Positions 36,571 through 47,166 of a stretch of 64,000 bases of DNA are shown here, one piece after another. Made by a program: the position numbers and the translations under genes. Origin of the DNA: Solen grandis (taxonomy: Eukaryota > Mollusca > Bivalvia > Adapedonta > Solenidae); the NCBI GenBank assembly GCA_021229015.1, contig CM037778.1:11628956-11692955 (forward strand). The letters are read 5' to 3'. Positions within the stretch are counted from its first letter, which is position 1, and each line of letters starts with the position of its first letter. The notes below the pieces were generated by a model. The model searched no databases. It worked only from the letters and a program-made list of their open reading frames with translations, and was not told the DNA's origin.

Positions 36571-37514
36571 GCATGGACTACCATGAGAGAATGCTCTTCT
36601 ATACATTCAGTTATTATTTTCAATTAAATATACATGTATATGATAAGAGCGTGTGAGGGTATTACTGAACTCTCAGGCTGAAATTTATAGTATTCGGTAA
36701 TACAAGCAGCATTCACGACAAAAATGAGTATCTTTTCAACATTTACATGCAAGATACACCTATCTAGACTTATCTTATTCTGAGATTCTATGACATTCTA
36801 TGTGTTGGACCCGACTGCTTGTATTACCAAACAGATGCTTGTAATACAAGCTACACGTTTTTTGTTTGTTGTTTTTTTAACTAAAGTATAATTTTATCAT
36901 TTCCTTGTTGGTGTTGAGTTATATTTATTTCATTGTTAACAATTATAGTTATCCGGTATTTATCTGTGTACACATAGCATAAAACAAATCCAAATCTAGA
37001 TGTCATATTGTATAAAATGCATGTTGTGCAGCGGAAATTTCTGCCTGAAACATCAATTACCAAACCCCTTTTCTGTCATAGTGTTTGTAGCTTATGATGT
37101 GAATAAACACTTATGATAGTTATTTAATAATTATATTCAATTATTAATGTTCGTCAGGTCACAGTTCTGTAAGTAAGTGTGAAGGTGCTGTGAAGGGTGG
37201 CATTTGGTATCTTATTTTTATGCTCGTCTAATCGGACCGCATGGTCAAGTATTTTTTATTAAAGCTGATTCCATTTGAACCCATCTGTCAGCTCATTTCT
37301 ACTAGGGTTATAGATAGACACTGTTTATATAAAGAAAGAAAAAGATTGAGTCACAGGGTGAGAAAACGTGCCGACATCCCCCTCCACACCCTGTTTGGAA
37401 TTTGTACTTGAATTTCCAAACAGGTGCAGGGAACAGGGCGAACAACATGATCTCAGAGCATATACAGCTACGGTCCTACGTTTGGCGCCAAAAGTCACAG
37501 GGTGAAAAAATATA

Positions 37515-37583
37515 CAGCCTGACCGAGACTTGAACCGATGCCTTTCGCTTACAGGGCGAATGCTCTACAGACTTAGCTTCCCG
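37515..37583 (-). mobile_element. tRNA-Thr-like SINE head (third SINE type)
   Basis: On the minus strand the sequence GTAGAGCATTCGCCCTGTAA, followed by GCGAAAGG and GGTTCAAGTCTC, resembles a tRNA with a TTCGC/GCGAA anticodon stem and a TGT anticodon. The T stem does not pair, so it is not a working tRNA gene. Part of it (37547-37583) is repeated at the junction of the tandem duplication at 38706. Confidence 0.6.
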
Positions 37584-38192
37584 GCCGCTTACATTTGATT
37601 CTCTCCTATTGTGGTATTGTGACAATTTTTTTTATTTGTTCCTTTATTTAGTTCTATTTTTTTCCCCTTTTATTCAGTATCTTAATCATTCATTTACAAT
37701 AATTCACTGATAGATCTTTTATAATTATATGGATTCTATTAGGCATATATAGTGATAAATGATATCTGTGTTGTGTTAAGCACCTTGTATTGAATGTGTT
37801 CGGCAATGCAAACATGAACTTCAACTACTTCAAATTCGAACATGCATTTAACTTGCTTAACAATTACCAATGAGATATATGGAGTTGATTCGCCTTATGA
37901 AATACATGCATTTACATTAAAAAAAAAAAAGATTCATCTGCAACACGAGTCCATATATACAATCTTAAGACGATACATGTCTAAAATTAGAAAACGGGAA
38001 AGAGAGTACTTAACTGGTGAGCGCTGAGGTAGTTTCTTTTTTAAAAGTGTCTATTATTAAAAATCAGTACGCTTTTCGCTGAAATCTATTTAAAATGAAT
38101 AGAATAACCACACCGGTAAAGATAGACTCTTTGTTCGGTAAAGCCCCTAAAAATGTCTTACTTAGTTCTGGCACTGCGTTTGCATTTCGGTA

Positions 38193-38404
38193 GACGAAAG
38201 TACGAAAACGCGAAAACGCGAAAATACGATGACGAAACGCGAAAACACGATGACGAAACGCGAAGGTACGATGACGAAAACGCGATTTTATATCGCACTT
38301 TCATCATTGTTTTCGCGTTTTCGTCATCGTGCTTTCGCGTTTTCGTCATCGTGTTCTCGCGTTTTCGTCATCGTACTTTTGTGATTTCGTGTTTTCGCGT
38401 TTCA
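38193..38404. repeat. Palindromic CGAAAACGCGAAA array, copy B
   Basis: Right long TIR of the element at 35965, inverted with respect to copy A. The frames predicted through it on both strands (for example 38153-38434) are low-complexity translations and not genes. Confidence 0.9.
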
Positions 38405-38446
38405 GATTATTTCATTTATAGGCGATGGCCCTAACGGAATTCCGTA

Positions 38447-38515
38447 CAAACACGACAGAATAGAGAACAACATGGCCAAACGCGCCCAATTAAAACAGTG
38501 CTATGTGTTCGAAGT
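38447..38515 (+). pseudogene. 3' remainder of pseudogene exon 5
   Basis: CACGACAGAATAGAGAACAA and the following CATGGCCAAACGCGCCCAATTA align with the end of exon 5 at 52400-52462, including the final AAAACAGTG past the stop. It is the other side of the transposon insertion at 35965-38444. Confidence 0.85.
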
Positions 38516-38568
38516 AGAAACGAGGAGAGGTTATCTCCCCTAGTATTTTCTCTCGTTTCAACAAATAT

Positions 38569-38705
38569 GACTTGACTATTTGAGTTTACCGTCGCTTCGA
38601 CGGTATTTCAGTCATATAGCGACGTCCAGCTAATTACAGGTGGAGGAAGACCCCGAATGCACGGAGGTGGGTAGAACCACCGACCTACCGCAAGCCAGCT
38701 GGAAG
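38569..38705 (-). mobile_element. SINE family 2, truncated by the duplication junction
   Basis: Left flank TTCAACAAATAT (38557-38568) and the 3' portion of the SINE to AGCTGGAAG, then an abrupt switch to the start of duplication unit 2. The same insertion is whole at 41125-41296, so the SINE predates the tandem duplication. Confidence 0.9.
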
Positions 38706-38797
38706 GCTTACAGGGCGAATGCTCTACAGACTTAGCTTCCCGGCCGTTTACATTTGATTCTCTCCTATTGTGAGTTATTGGTATTGTGACAATTTTT

Positions 38798-40154
38798 TTC
38801 GGCGTAGCTGTATAATTTCGATTTCAACTCGCATCTTAAACCAATCAAATGTACGCTAACAGCGGTAAATAATTCTAAGCTGAATAAAAGGACTCCTGTT
38901 ATTGGTTAACGCATCGTTATGGACTATAAAATTACTGTAAATAAGGGGTGCAGCTTGTATATCATTCAGCTTGGTGTTATTACTTTTCTTTTTGATGTAA
39001 ACATGAAAGTGATTTCAGTAAGTTAAATACAATCCTTTTCCATCAATTGAGGAATGCTACTTCGTGAAAATGATTTAAAACAACAAAAAAGAATCCACCG
39101 TGTTATGACATGAAACCCCTTAATTACTATGTATATTGAATTCTTCCAGCCTGCCGAGATGCTCTCATTGAAAATTAATTCGCCAAAACCAAAACAACTA
39201 ATAACACTTTTATATCATAATTGTCATATGCAATAATGATATGAACAAATATCAAACAAGCCTATTTACAGATATAATTTTTTGTATTACCGTCTATAAA
39301 TAAGTATATTTCATAGAAAAAATACTGAACTATTTCTAGAGCGTACTAAATTTGTTGTGCGTCGGTGTTTCGCGCGCTTTTCCTCGGAATGTTCTAGAAG
39401 TCCTTTATCAATGAATCTATGCTTTAAGGTGCTAATCATTAATGTATATGCCTGTATAAACTATTTTGATACAGTTTACAACTGATAAAATCAGACCTGA
39501 ACAAGCTTTTGTCAGTAAGAAATAAAATAAAGGTGAAGAAAAAATTGTATGTCCTAACTACAACGAGCAGATAACTGCTCATTACATGATTAGCCTGGAA
39601 CTAAATTAGGTTTTATGCAGCGGATTATCATAGATTTTTTTTATAGTTCATAGGATAATTTATAACATTACACTGCTTTTAAAGAAGAACATTTGGAGGT
39701 ACTCTGAAATATTTGTTATATCAAATCATTTCATATTCTGATTTTAATCATTTTACAATTTTTTATGGTGCAGGTAAGCCTGTTTACGATAATGGTCAGT
39801 CGTGTCTTTTGTATAACAGTCTAGTCATTCTTTACTGTACATTTTGTTTTGAATATATATAGACATTATTTTAAAATTGTACTTTTTTTTGCTACATTCC
39901 TGTTGTTGTACACATCTCGTGGACTATTTTCTTATTTGCAAAATAAACCTTGTTAAAAACATTGCCATTCATCATTGTTCACTACCAAAATTAGACATGT
40001 TTTTTTACAATTATTTACAACAATGCTTTTATAACCTATCATAACATTAGAGTCTTTGAAATGTGTTTTGCATATATTTCCATTTATAAGTTTCTTAATT
40101 AAAGTATATTTATGCATGAATGAAAATCTCGTTTTTCTTTCATCCTACGCCGAA
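38798..40154. mobile_element. 1.36-kb insertion with TTCGGCGTAG inverted ends
   Basis: TTCGGCGTAG opens it and CTACGCCGAA closes it. It is present only in duplication unit 2; unit 1 shows the uninterrupted site. It has no long frame and so is non-autonomous. Some 25 extra bases, including ATATCTTTTTTTTAAAGATAT, follow the right end before unit 2 resumes, so the exact border is uncertain. Confidence 0.75.
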
Positions 40155-40741
40155 TATCTTTTTTTTAAAGATATTTCTTGTTTATTTGTTCCTTTATTTA
40201 GTTCTATTTTTTCCCCCTTTTATTCAGTATCTTAATCATTCATTTACAATAATTCACTGATAGATCTTTTATAATTATATGGATTCTATTAGGCATATAT
40301 AGTGATAAATGATATCTGTGTTGTGTTAAGCACCTTGTATTGAATGTGTTCGGCAATGCAAACATGAACTTCAACTACTTCAAATTCGAACATGCATTTA
40401 ACTTGCTTAACAATTACCAATGAGATATATGGAGTTGATTCGCCTTATGAAGTACATGCATTTACATTAAAAAAAAAAGATTCATCTGCAACACGAGTCC
40501 ATATATACAATCTTAAGACGATACATGTCTAAAATTAGAAAACGGGAAAGAGAGTACTTAACTGGTGAGCGCTGAGGTAGTTTCATTTTTAAAAGTGTCT
40601 ATTATTAAAAATCAGTACGCTTTTCGCTGAAATCTATTTAAAATGAATAGAATAACCACACCGGTAAAGATAGACTCTTTGTTCGGTAAAGCCCCTAAAA
40701 ATGTCTTACTTAGTTCTGGCACTGCGTTTGCATTTCGGTAG

Positions 40742-40962
40742 ACGAAAGTACGAAAACGCGAAAACACGAAAACGCGAAAATACGATGACGAAACGCGAAA
40801 ACACGATGACGAAACGCGAAGGTACGATGACGAAAACGCGATTTTATATCGCACTTTCATCATTGTTTTCGCTTTTTCGTCATCGTGCTTTCGCGTTTTC
40901 GTCATCGTGTTCTCGCGTTTTCGTCATCGTACTTTTGTGATTTCGTGTTTTCGCGTTTCAGA
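40742..40962. repeat. Palindromic CGAAAACGCGAAA array, copy C
   Basis: Copy of array B carried in duplication unit 2. It has a few extra unit bases at its start (ACACGAAAACG), showing that the array expands or contracts. Frames through it are not genes. Confidence 0.9.
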
Positions 40963-41002
40963 TTATTTCATTTATAGGCGATGGCCCTAACGGAATTCCG
41001 TA

Positions 41003-41063
41003 CAAACACGACAGAATAGAGAACAACATGGCCAAACGCGCCCAATTAAAACAGTGCTATGTG
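41003..41063 (+). pseudogene. Second copy of the pseudogene exon 5 tail
   Basis: Identical to 38447-38507 and carried along in duplication unit 2. Confidence 0.85.
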
Positions 41064-41124
41064 TTCGAAGTAGAAACGAGGAGAGGTTATCTCCCCTAGT
41101 ATTTTCTCTCGTTTCAACAAATAT

Positions 41125-41296
41125 GACTTGACTATTTGAGTTTACCGTCGCTTCGACGGTATTTCAGTCATATAGCGACGTTCAGCTAATTACAGGTGGA
41201 GGAAGACCCCGAATGCACGGAGGTGGGTAGAACCACCGACCTACCGCAAGCCAGCTGGAAGGCTTCCTCACATGAAAATCCGAATGACTATGCCGG
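41125..41296 (-). mobile_element. SINE family 2, 5'-truncated, with 12-bp duplication
   Basis: TTCAACAAATAT flanks it at 41113-41124 and 41297-41308. The tRNA-like head is missing and the element ends at CCGAATGACTATGCCGG. Confidence 0.92.
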
Positions 41297-41316
41297 TTCA
41301 ACAAATATATCATTTT

Positions 41317-41900
41317 ATTTAATGTAATTTGCTGATGACTATGAATTTCTTAGTAAGTTACCACATGATCTTTAAAGTAGTTTAAATCTTTTTAATCAGT
41401 TTTGTAAACAATGAGGCTTAAATGTTATTTCAGATAAAAGTAAATTAGTTGTTTTCAGAAAAAGAGAGCATTTGAAGAGAAATGAGATTAGGTCATATTG
41501 TGATGTATTGATAGAAACAGCTAATATTTTGAATTACCTCGGTGCTGCTTTTAATTATACAGGAATCTTTATAATTAACCAGGAAATGCTGGCTGAAATA
41601 AGTTTGTTTTTTTTGATACCTCTATGTGGGTATCCCCGTTTATTATCCCCGTAATAGGTCGACTGGGAATGGTTCCCCGACCCCTGTTGACCTATTACGG
41701 GGATAATAAACATACATACAACATACAGAGTAATAGTGTTTCATGTTCAAGATTCTTTACAAAGAAAGGGTTGAAAGCGTTAAACAAGTAAACTTTGACA
41801 ACTGTTTGATCTGTTTAAAATTATGGTTGTGAAATATCTGGCATTGGGAAAAGGAATGAATTTGAAAGAATATACATCAGCATTTTGTAAGTGGTTATCA
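41317..41900 (+). mobile_element. LINE reverse-transcriptase fragment, decayed
   Basis: The translation in broken frames gives FADDYEFLSK (catalytic box, codons 41328-41339), then SDKSKLVVFRKRE, then ILNYLGAAFNYTG, the usual order after the catalytic box of non-LTR retrotransposon enzymes. After a hairpin insertion come KGLKALN and YGCEISGIGKRNEFERI. The box reads FADD where YADD or FADD is usual. Several stops make it dead. Confidence 0.8.
41638..41711. repeat. Perfect 23-bp inverted repeat
   Basis: Arms at 41638-41660 and 41689-41711 are exact complements (core TTATCCCCGTAATAGG) around a 28-base loop. It interrupts the LINE fragment and looks like a small hairpin insertion. Confidence 0.85.
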
Positions 41901-42071
41901 TGTTTTAAACAATAAACTTGTACAATGTCAATTTATAGGTTACTCGATAGATTTTCTCTGTATATAAACATACATGTTAGAATTATAAGACATTGGCTTC
42001 AGTAAGATTTCAACTTTATTGTCTTATTGTAATAGAGGCAAAACGATTTGGGCTTTTCGTGTGAAAGAATA

Positions 42072-42102
42072 TGTGTGTGTGTGTGCGTGTGTGCGTGTGT
42101 GT
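42072..42102. repeat. (GT)n microsatellite
   Basis: GT units with GC interruptions. Confidence 0.9.
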
Positions 42103-42689
42103 AAATCTCCAAACCGTTAATTGTAAACAATTCATTTAGAATTTCAGGAATGATATATTTATCAGTTTAAACAAATATGGAATACAACTATTTTTTGATG
42201 GTCTTCATTTATATACATAAAATGATTAAAACAAAGTTTTAATTTGAATATTAACGAGAATGTCTCGATTTTTTTCGAAATATATGTATAGAGTATAATT
42301 ATATTCGTAAGTTATACTTGAAAAGAAATATAACGTGAAGCAATTCAGTACATGTAGAAGTAAATAAAGTTTCTTCTGTATATAGTTCTTATTTTTAATA
42401 CTCTTTGTTTAATCTTTAGTGAAGTGCAACGTTTTTCCGAACGATGCATATGATATTTAGTTATTGTATATTATCATATATGTAGATATAGTGTATATTT
42501 TGTCTTTATATATGATGTTTTCAGTCATACATATGTTATATCTTGTGATTTAGCTAAGCCTTTTCACATTATTCAAACTCATATACATGTACTTCAAAAA
42601 CCATTATTATGTGTAATAATTTCAGTATGATATATGTTCCGGCTCTCTCTCTCTCTATGTGTGTGTGTGACTCTCCATTCTCTTTTGTT

Positions 42690-44360
42690 CTGTTAGCTTT
42701 AATGGCGATAGCATAGAACCAGATGATCAGTAGTCACATTTGTGGATTTAGAGGGAGGAGGCAGATTAGGAGGTAGGGGCTGATCAGACGTTACACTCCC
42801 TTACAAATCTAGTTTTTTTTTCATACGTTTATTTATTTAACGGTTTCAACTGGATGGGGGAGTAATATTTATCTCATGATTTTTGCTGAACAACTGAAAA
42901 ATATTTACGAAATTTCAATAACAAGCATCAAATATGAAAACGTTTTCTTTAATAAGGATTTTTCACATGGCTTGTTAAAGAATTATAGCAGTCCAGTACC
43001 AATATGGGAGGCCTTTGTCGAGTAAATTCCTTAAAAAGTTTGCACACCAGTATTTTATACTATAACTACACTAACCCGGTACATAATCTAGCATTGAATC
43101 TTTTTACGGCTTACTGCAGACCATCACAGTAAAATTTGTGGGGAAAGTCGTCAGAAAAAAAAAGTCACTTCTAGGAACTGTATGAATAATTTGAATGTCA
43201 GTTTTGAGATTTCAGAATATTATATAAATTTCAGACAATTGTATTCTATAAGACACAAATGAAAAAGTTAAGAAGTGTGCCATCATACAAACTCAACTGT
43301 ACCCGCACCAAAGGTATGAACATTCAAAAATACTATTTTTTTTTGTATTAATGGATAGATAGACCGCTGTATTTGAGGACAGACAGACAGATAGCTAGCA
43401 TAACAAATCCATTTCACATATACTCAAAGAATAAAAAAAAATACATATTCATTTAGACAATTCCTTGGTTTCGTATTTTTGTCGCATCACAGCATCCCAT
43501 AAAGACATTAAATAATTTTATTTTTAAAGCTGTAAATGAAAACTAATTCATTTTTTCGTGTTTTTTTTTTCACATAAGACACACTGATGTAAAGTGGGTT
43601 TTTTAATGCAAAGAAGTATACTGACAAAAATAAAATCTGCCTCTTTATAATTATATCATAATTTTGATCCAAAATTAAATAAAATCGCTAAAACGCAAAT
43701 GTGAAGTGTTTTATTCTCTGACACATCTTTTCTAAGATTAATTAAGCTTTAAAGTTATAAAATTATTTAAACCAAACTTTAACTCGCTGAAAAGTTCGAA
43801 AGATAGGATGTACGGTAACGAGATTTAAAAAAAAAGTATAAAATGAATGAAAATGACATCGTATTTTAGTTTCACTCGTGATCTACATTGCATTTACGAA
43901 TCACTCAAGTACATCAACACTATCACATGACTCCAATTGATGTAGCACTCCATCGTAAATCTAAATTCACGAGAAAATATCATGTTTGTAAGACAATTGA
44001 AAATAAATGGAATAGCTGAAATAAAACTTTATTTCTGAACCCGACCTTTTCGATTCACGAAAATGATAGAAAGTCTTATATTTTTGGTGAAAAAGCAAGA
44101 AATTACAGTGTGGTATTTTCTATTTCGAGAACGTGAACATAGAAAATACTATCTCTATTTTTTGAGTGTATATGAAATTGATTTGTTATGTCATCCATCC
44201 ATCCATCCATCTGTCCACCCTTCCTCCTATCTCTAACAATCTATCAGTCTATTTTGATTTATGATAGTGATATGTTTTTGAATATAAATTACCATGTTCT
44301 ATAACTACAATAGTAACAAAAATACGAGGTTAAGAGTAATTCCCCTTTAAAACATCTCTC
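42690..44360. repeat. Old duplicated intergenic segment, left copy
   Basis: Islands of similarity occur in the same order at 54620-57440: CATAGAACCAGATGATCA, then TCGAGTAAATTC preceded by ATAGCAGTC, then ATCAGTCTATTTTGATTT followed by TCATGTTCTATAAC-like sequence and GTAATTCCCCTTTAA. There is no coding potential. The copies differ greatly in spacing. Confidence 0.65.
44192..44210. repeat. (CCAT)n microsatellite
   Basis: Five tetranucleotide units. Confidence 0.85.
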
Positions 44361-44421
44361 TCCATATATGATTTACAATGTGTTTTTGTATTACGGTCAT
44401 TTAAAGATTTTAACGTGTCGA

Positions 44422-44490
44422 GGGTTGAGAGCGAAACTAGGATAAGTGCTTAAATATTTATATGCACTTAGCCTAGTTTTCCTCTCACCC
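44422..44490. repeat. Hairpin with 27-bp arms
   Basis: GGGTTGAGAGCGAAACTAGG, continuing to GATAAGTGC, is met by the near complement GCACTTAGCC and onward to TCTCACCC, with a 14-base loop. A small MITE-like palindrome. Confidence 0.7.
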
Positions 44491-44639
44491 ATCGGTATGT
44501 AAAGATGTATTAATTGGTAAAGGACACGTCCAATTTTCCCGATATTAATCGCTGGAGGTTTGTTAAGACCTTACAAAACAGTATAATAATTGAAGATGTA
44601 ATTCAGATACTGTACATGTAGTTTACTCTCAATTTGTAG

Positions 44640-45480
44640 GAAATTTAAAATTAAACCGAGCTTACCTTGTCAGTTGTTTGACGCCTAAATCTAAAGCAAT
44701 AGAACGAATTAATTTAAAGTTTTGTAAGTATGTTTTAAATGTAAGACAATCTACTTCAAATGTTGCTATATATGGTGAATTAGGGCGTTATCCTCTTTAT
44801 ATTACTTGTTATGTAAAGGTTTTGAAATACTGGAATAATGTTATTAACACAGATAATATAATTATGGGAAGTTTATGAAATGCCATACACTGATTTTATA
44901 AATGGGAAAAGAAACTGGATTAGTATTGTTAAAGAAATCTTCGATATAAATGGTTTTAGTTTTGTATTTGAAAATCCATTCATGTTTGATATGAAAACAG
45001 TGGTTTCGTCTTTAAAAAACAGACTGATTGATAATTTTAAACAGTGTTGGGTACTTGACAAGGAAATAAATGGTGTTTTAAATCTGTATATTGCAATAAA
45101 TGTACAGTATGAAGAATATTTGGATGTATTTCCTTATAACCTGTGATTTTATATATCGAGAACTAGAATTTCAGCTCATTTACTTAAAATACATACTGGA
45201 AGGTATGGAGCAAATTATTTACCAAGAAATGAAAGGCGTTGTGTTTTTGTAGCTCAAATGATTTGGAAGATGAATATCATTTTGTTCTTATATGTCCTTT
45301 TTATAGTAACATAAGAAAAATATATAAAAAACTTATTATTATAATAAACCAAGCATGTTTAAATTTATTCAACTTTTGCAAAAGAAAAATAAAAACGTAT
45401 TGTAAAATTTAGCAAAATTTCTTAGAGAATATTTAATTTTTATGAATTTATTGATTGTTGGTTAGGAAATATTCATACTA
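44640..45480 (+). mobile_element. LINE C-terminal fragment, decayed
   Basis: Reads SKAIERINLKFCKYVLNVRQ and TSNVAIYGELGRYPLYI, then a frame change to NGKRNWISIVKEIF and onward. After a stop come RTRISAHLLKI and a terminal Cys/His region (SSNDLEDEYHFVLICPFYSN). This order is typical of the part following the reverse transcriptase in non-LTR elements. It belongs to a family like that of the fragment at 41317 but overlaps it around IERI, so they are two fragments and not one continuous copy. Confidence 0.8.
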
Positions 45481-45774
45481 GCTTATCCTCACTATCAGTC
45501 GATGTATTATTTGTTTATTATTCATATAACATAGTAGATTTTACATCCACATGAAACGGCTTTATATTTCTTCTTCTTTTTTTTTCTTCGCAATAAATCG
45601 AGTAAATGGTACTTAGTGACCACCTCTTCGATCTCCGCTGACTTTTCATCGCTTAAAAATGTGAACACGGTTTGCTGGTGAGACACGAATGAAGTGTGGG
45701 AAGCATGCACGCACGGAAAAATTAGATGAACGTCTTTCCCCTTTTCAGGTGGTTCATAGATCTATATGATCGGT

Positions 45775-45800
45775 ATAAATAAATAAATAAATAAATAAAA
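45775..45800. repeat. (AAAT)n microsatellite
   Basis: About six AAAT units. Confidence 0.9.
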
Positions 45801-46093
45801 ACAACTTTACTCTTCCTCATTAAAGCAGCTCTTTCACTTTTGATCGGTAAAAATAAATAAAAAACAATAATGTTCTACTCTCCTTCGTTAATATTGGTGA
45901 AGTCATTGATTCCTGACAAATAAACTCGGTAAGTGTAAGTCACATTGCACAGGAAAACGCTATTAACGTAAACGCAACTTCGGCGAAATCGGTGCTAAAT
46001 ATAGAATACGGTATCCCAGAAGCAGGTTGCTTGCGGTACGTTTACACGTGCCGTTCCGGGTAGCGAATTAGTAAAATTCATTCAGTGAAGTAA

Positions 46094-46103
46094 GCGCATG
46101 CGC
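46094..46103. promoter_or_regulatory. NRF1-type palindrome GCGCATGCGC
   Basis: A perfect GCGCATGCGC lies 713 bases before the ATG of the coiled-coil gene, in the most CpG-rich stretch nearby (45950-46170). In animals this is the binding motif of NRF1 and is usually close to transcription starts. It may mark the promoter of that gene. No transcript start is known. Confidence 0.4.
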
Positions 46104-46815
46104 GAAGAGTGAATGACATTTATGTCAGACATACATGTAGTAATATCGCGGTTCGCCGAGCAGCGATTAGCAAAGCATCATGCAATACTCATGGTATATT
46201 TCCAGTCTCTCTATAGTAGGAAAAATGATGATCTCGATTTAATGCCTGACCAGATTACAGTGCATGCGACATGTTGACATAATATGCTGAGTGATAATTT
46301 ACGGGCACGTTTTTACAGTCCAAACAAACATTGGTTTAATCAGGGTCTCTTAATACTGTATACAGAGGCACTGGTTTAATTATTTCGGTCACATTTGCAG
46401 AAAGTACCGATGTCACATGTTTATCACCCTGTGGTAAAACTCGGTTACAGTTGTCATTACTGACTGCTGAAACCGATATCATTGTTGATAAAACCACCTC
46501 TAATCTTGACTTATCTATTTCATGTCAAGTTTAAAGGATTTTCAATCTAGTATTGTTTTGATGAAGTCTTAATTGTACATATGTATAATCAACCGTGAAC
46601 ACCTACACATGAAATGAAGAGTTAGATGGACTTACTTGCCTAAATAACATAATAAATTATGCACTAAATAGTTCATGTACAATGGTTTTAGAGGAGTATT
46701 ATGAATAAGAAACAGCTGTACTCATTTGAGAGTCTAGATCATACATATACCGATGATACTTCCGGGAGAAGTATGACATGAACTTGGAAATTCATAGAAG
46801 GTTCACGCCTGGTTA

Positions 46816-47166
46816 ATGATTGATCCGCAGATGAATCTCGGTGAAATTATGGATTTTACCAGCGAGGAGTTTAAGAATATGCGCCACCGGTCTGCTTCGA
46901 ACGTCTCGTGCCCGAATCAAGAGGCCGCCTTGGAGAGATCAACCACCAGTAGTGTGTCCCAGAGGACTGACTCGAGAGGCGCGGGTAGTCGTAGTAGGCG
47001 GGGAAGCGTCCTGTCGGCGGTAGCTTCTGTTTTCGGCTTTGGTGGCTCAAAAAGTGATATGCTTAGACAAGAGGCTGAAAAAGAACGGGACTCTGTCCTG
47101 TCACTGAATATGGTACTTCGACAGAGATTGGATGAAAAAGAAGAGGAACTAAGAAATATCCGACTG
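46816..47166 (+). CDS. Coiled-coil gene exon 1
   Basis: ATG opens MIDPQMNLGEIMDFTSEEFK; a second in-frame Met lies at residue 6. The exon ends in a heptad-like stretch (LRQRLDEKEEELRNIRL) at donor GTATTA. The Ser/Arg-rich stretch at residues 41-68 is a plausible phosphorylation region. Confidence 0.82.

Larger units (their letters stand above)
35965..38444. mobile_element. 2.5-kb element with palindromic long TIRs, TA target
   Basis: The outer ends are inverted: CGGTATTCCGTTAGGGCCAT at the left and its near-exact complement at 38425-38444, flanked by TA at 35963 and 38445. The similarity extends inward for about 310 bases at each end, up to GGCACTGCG/CGCAGTGCC. Within each long end lies a second palindrome made of short degenerate units such as CGATGACGAAAACGCGAAA that switch strand in the middle. 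It sits inside exon 5 of the pseudogene. No transposase frame is present; the interior has a CT microsatellite and a tRNA-like SINE head. Confidence 0.85.
37547..38705. repeat. Tandem duplication, unit 1 (1159 bp)
   Basis: It is nearly identical to 38706-41261 once the 1.4-kb insertion in the latter is removed. It contains the inner part and right end of the TIR element, the tail of pseudogene exon 5, and the 3' part of a SINE. The join at 38706-38709 shares GCTT with both parent ends. Confidence 0.9.
38706..41261. repeat. Tandem duplication, unit 2 (with inserted element)
   Basis: The second copy of 37547-38705. It is interrupted after GACAATTTTTTT at about 38798 and resumes at about 40180 with TTTGTTCC. 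Base differences from unit 1 are few (for example AAATACATG versus AAGTACATG), so the duplication is recent. Confidence 0.9.

Noticed and set aside
37515..37583. Working tRNA-Thr gene
   Set aside because: The anticodon stem and TGT are present but the T stem and acceptor do not pair; it is the head of a SINE.
38153..38434. 93-codon frame rich in Lys, Arg, Asp, Glu and Tyr (also 40701-40940 and the minus frames there)
   Set aside because: It is the translation of the palindromic CGAAAACGCGAAA array; both strands and all three copies give similar low-complexity frames.
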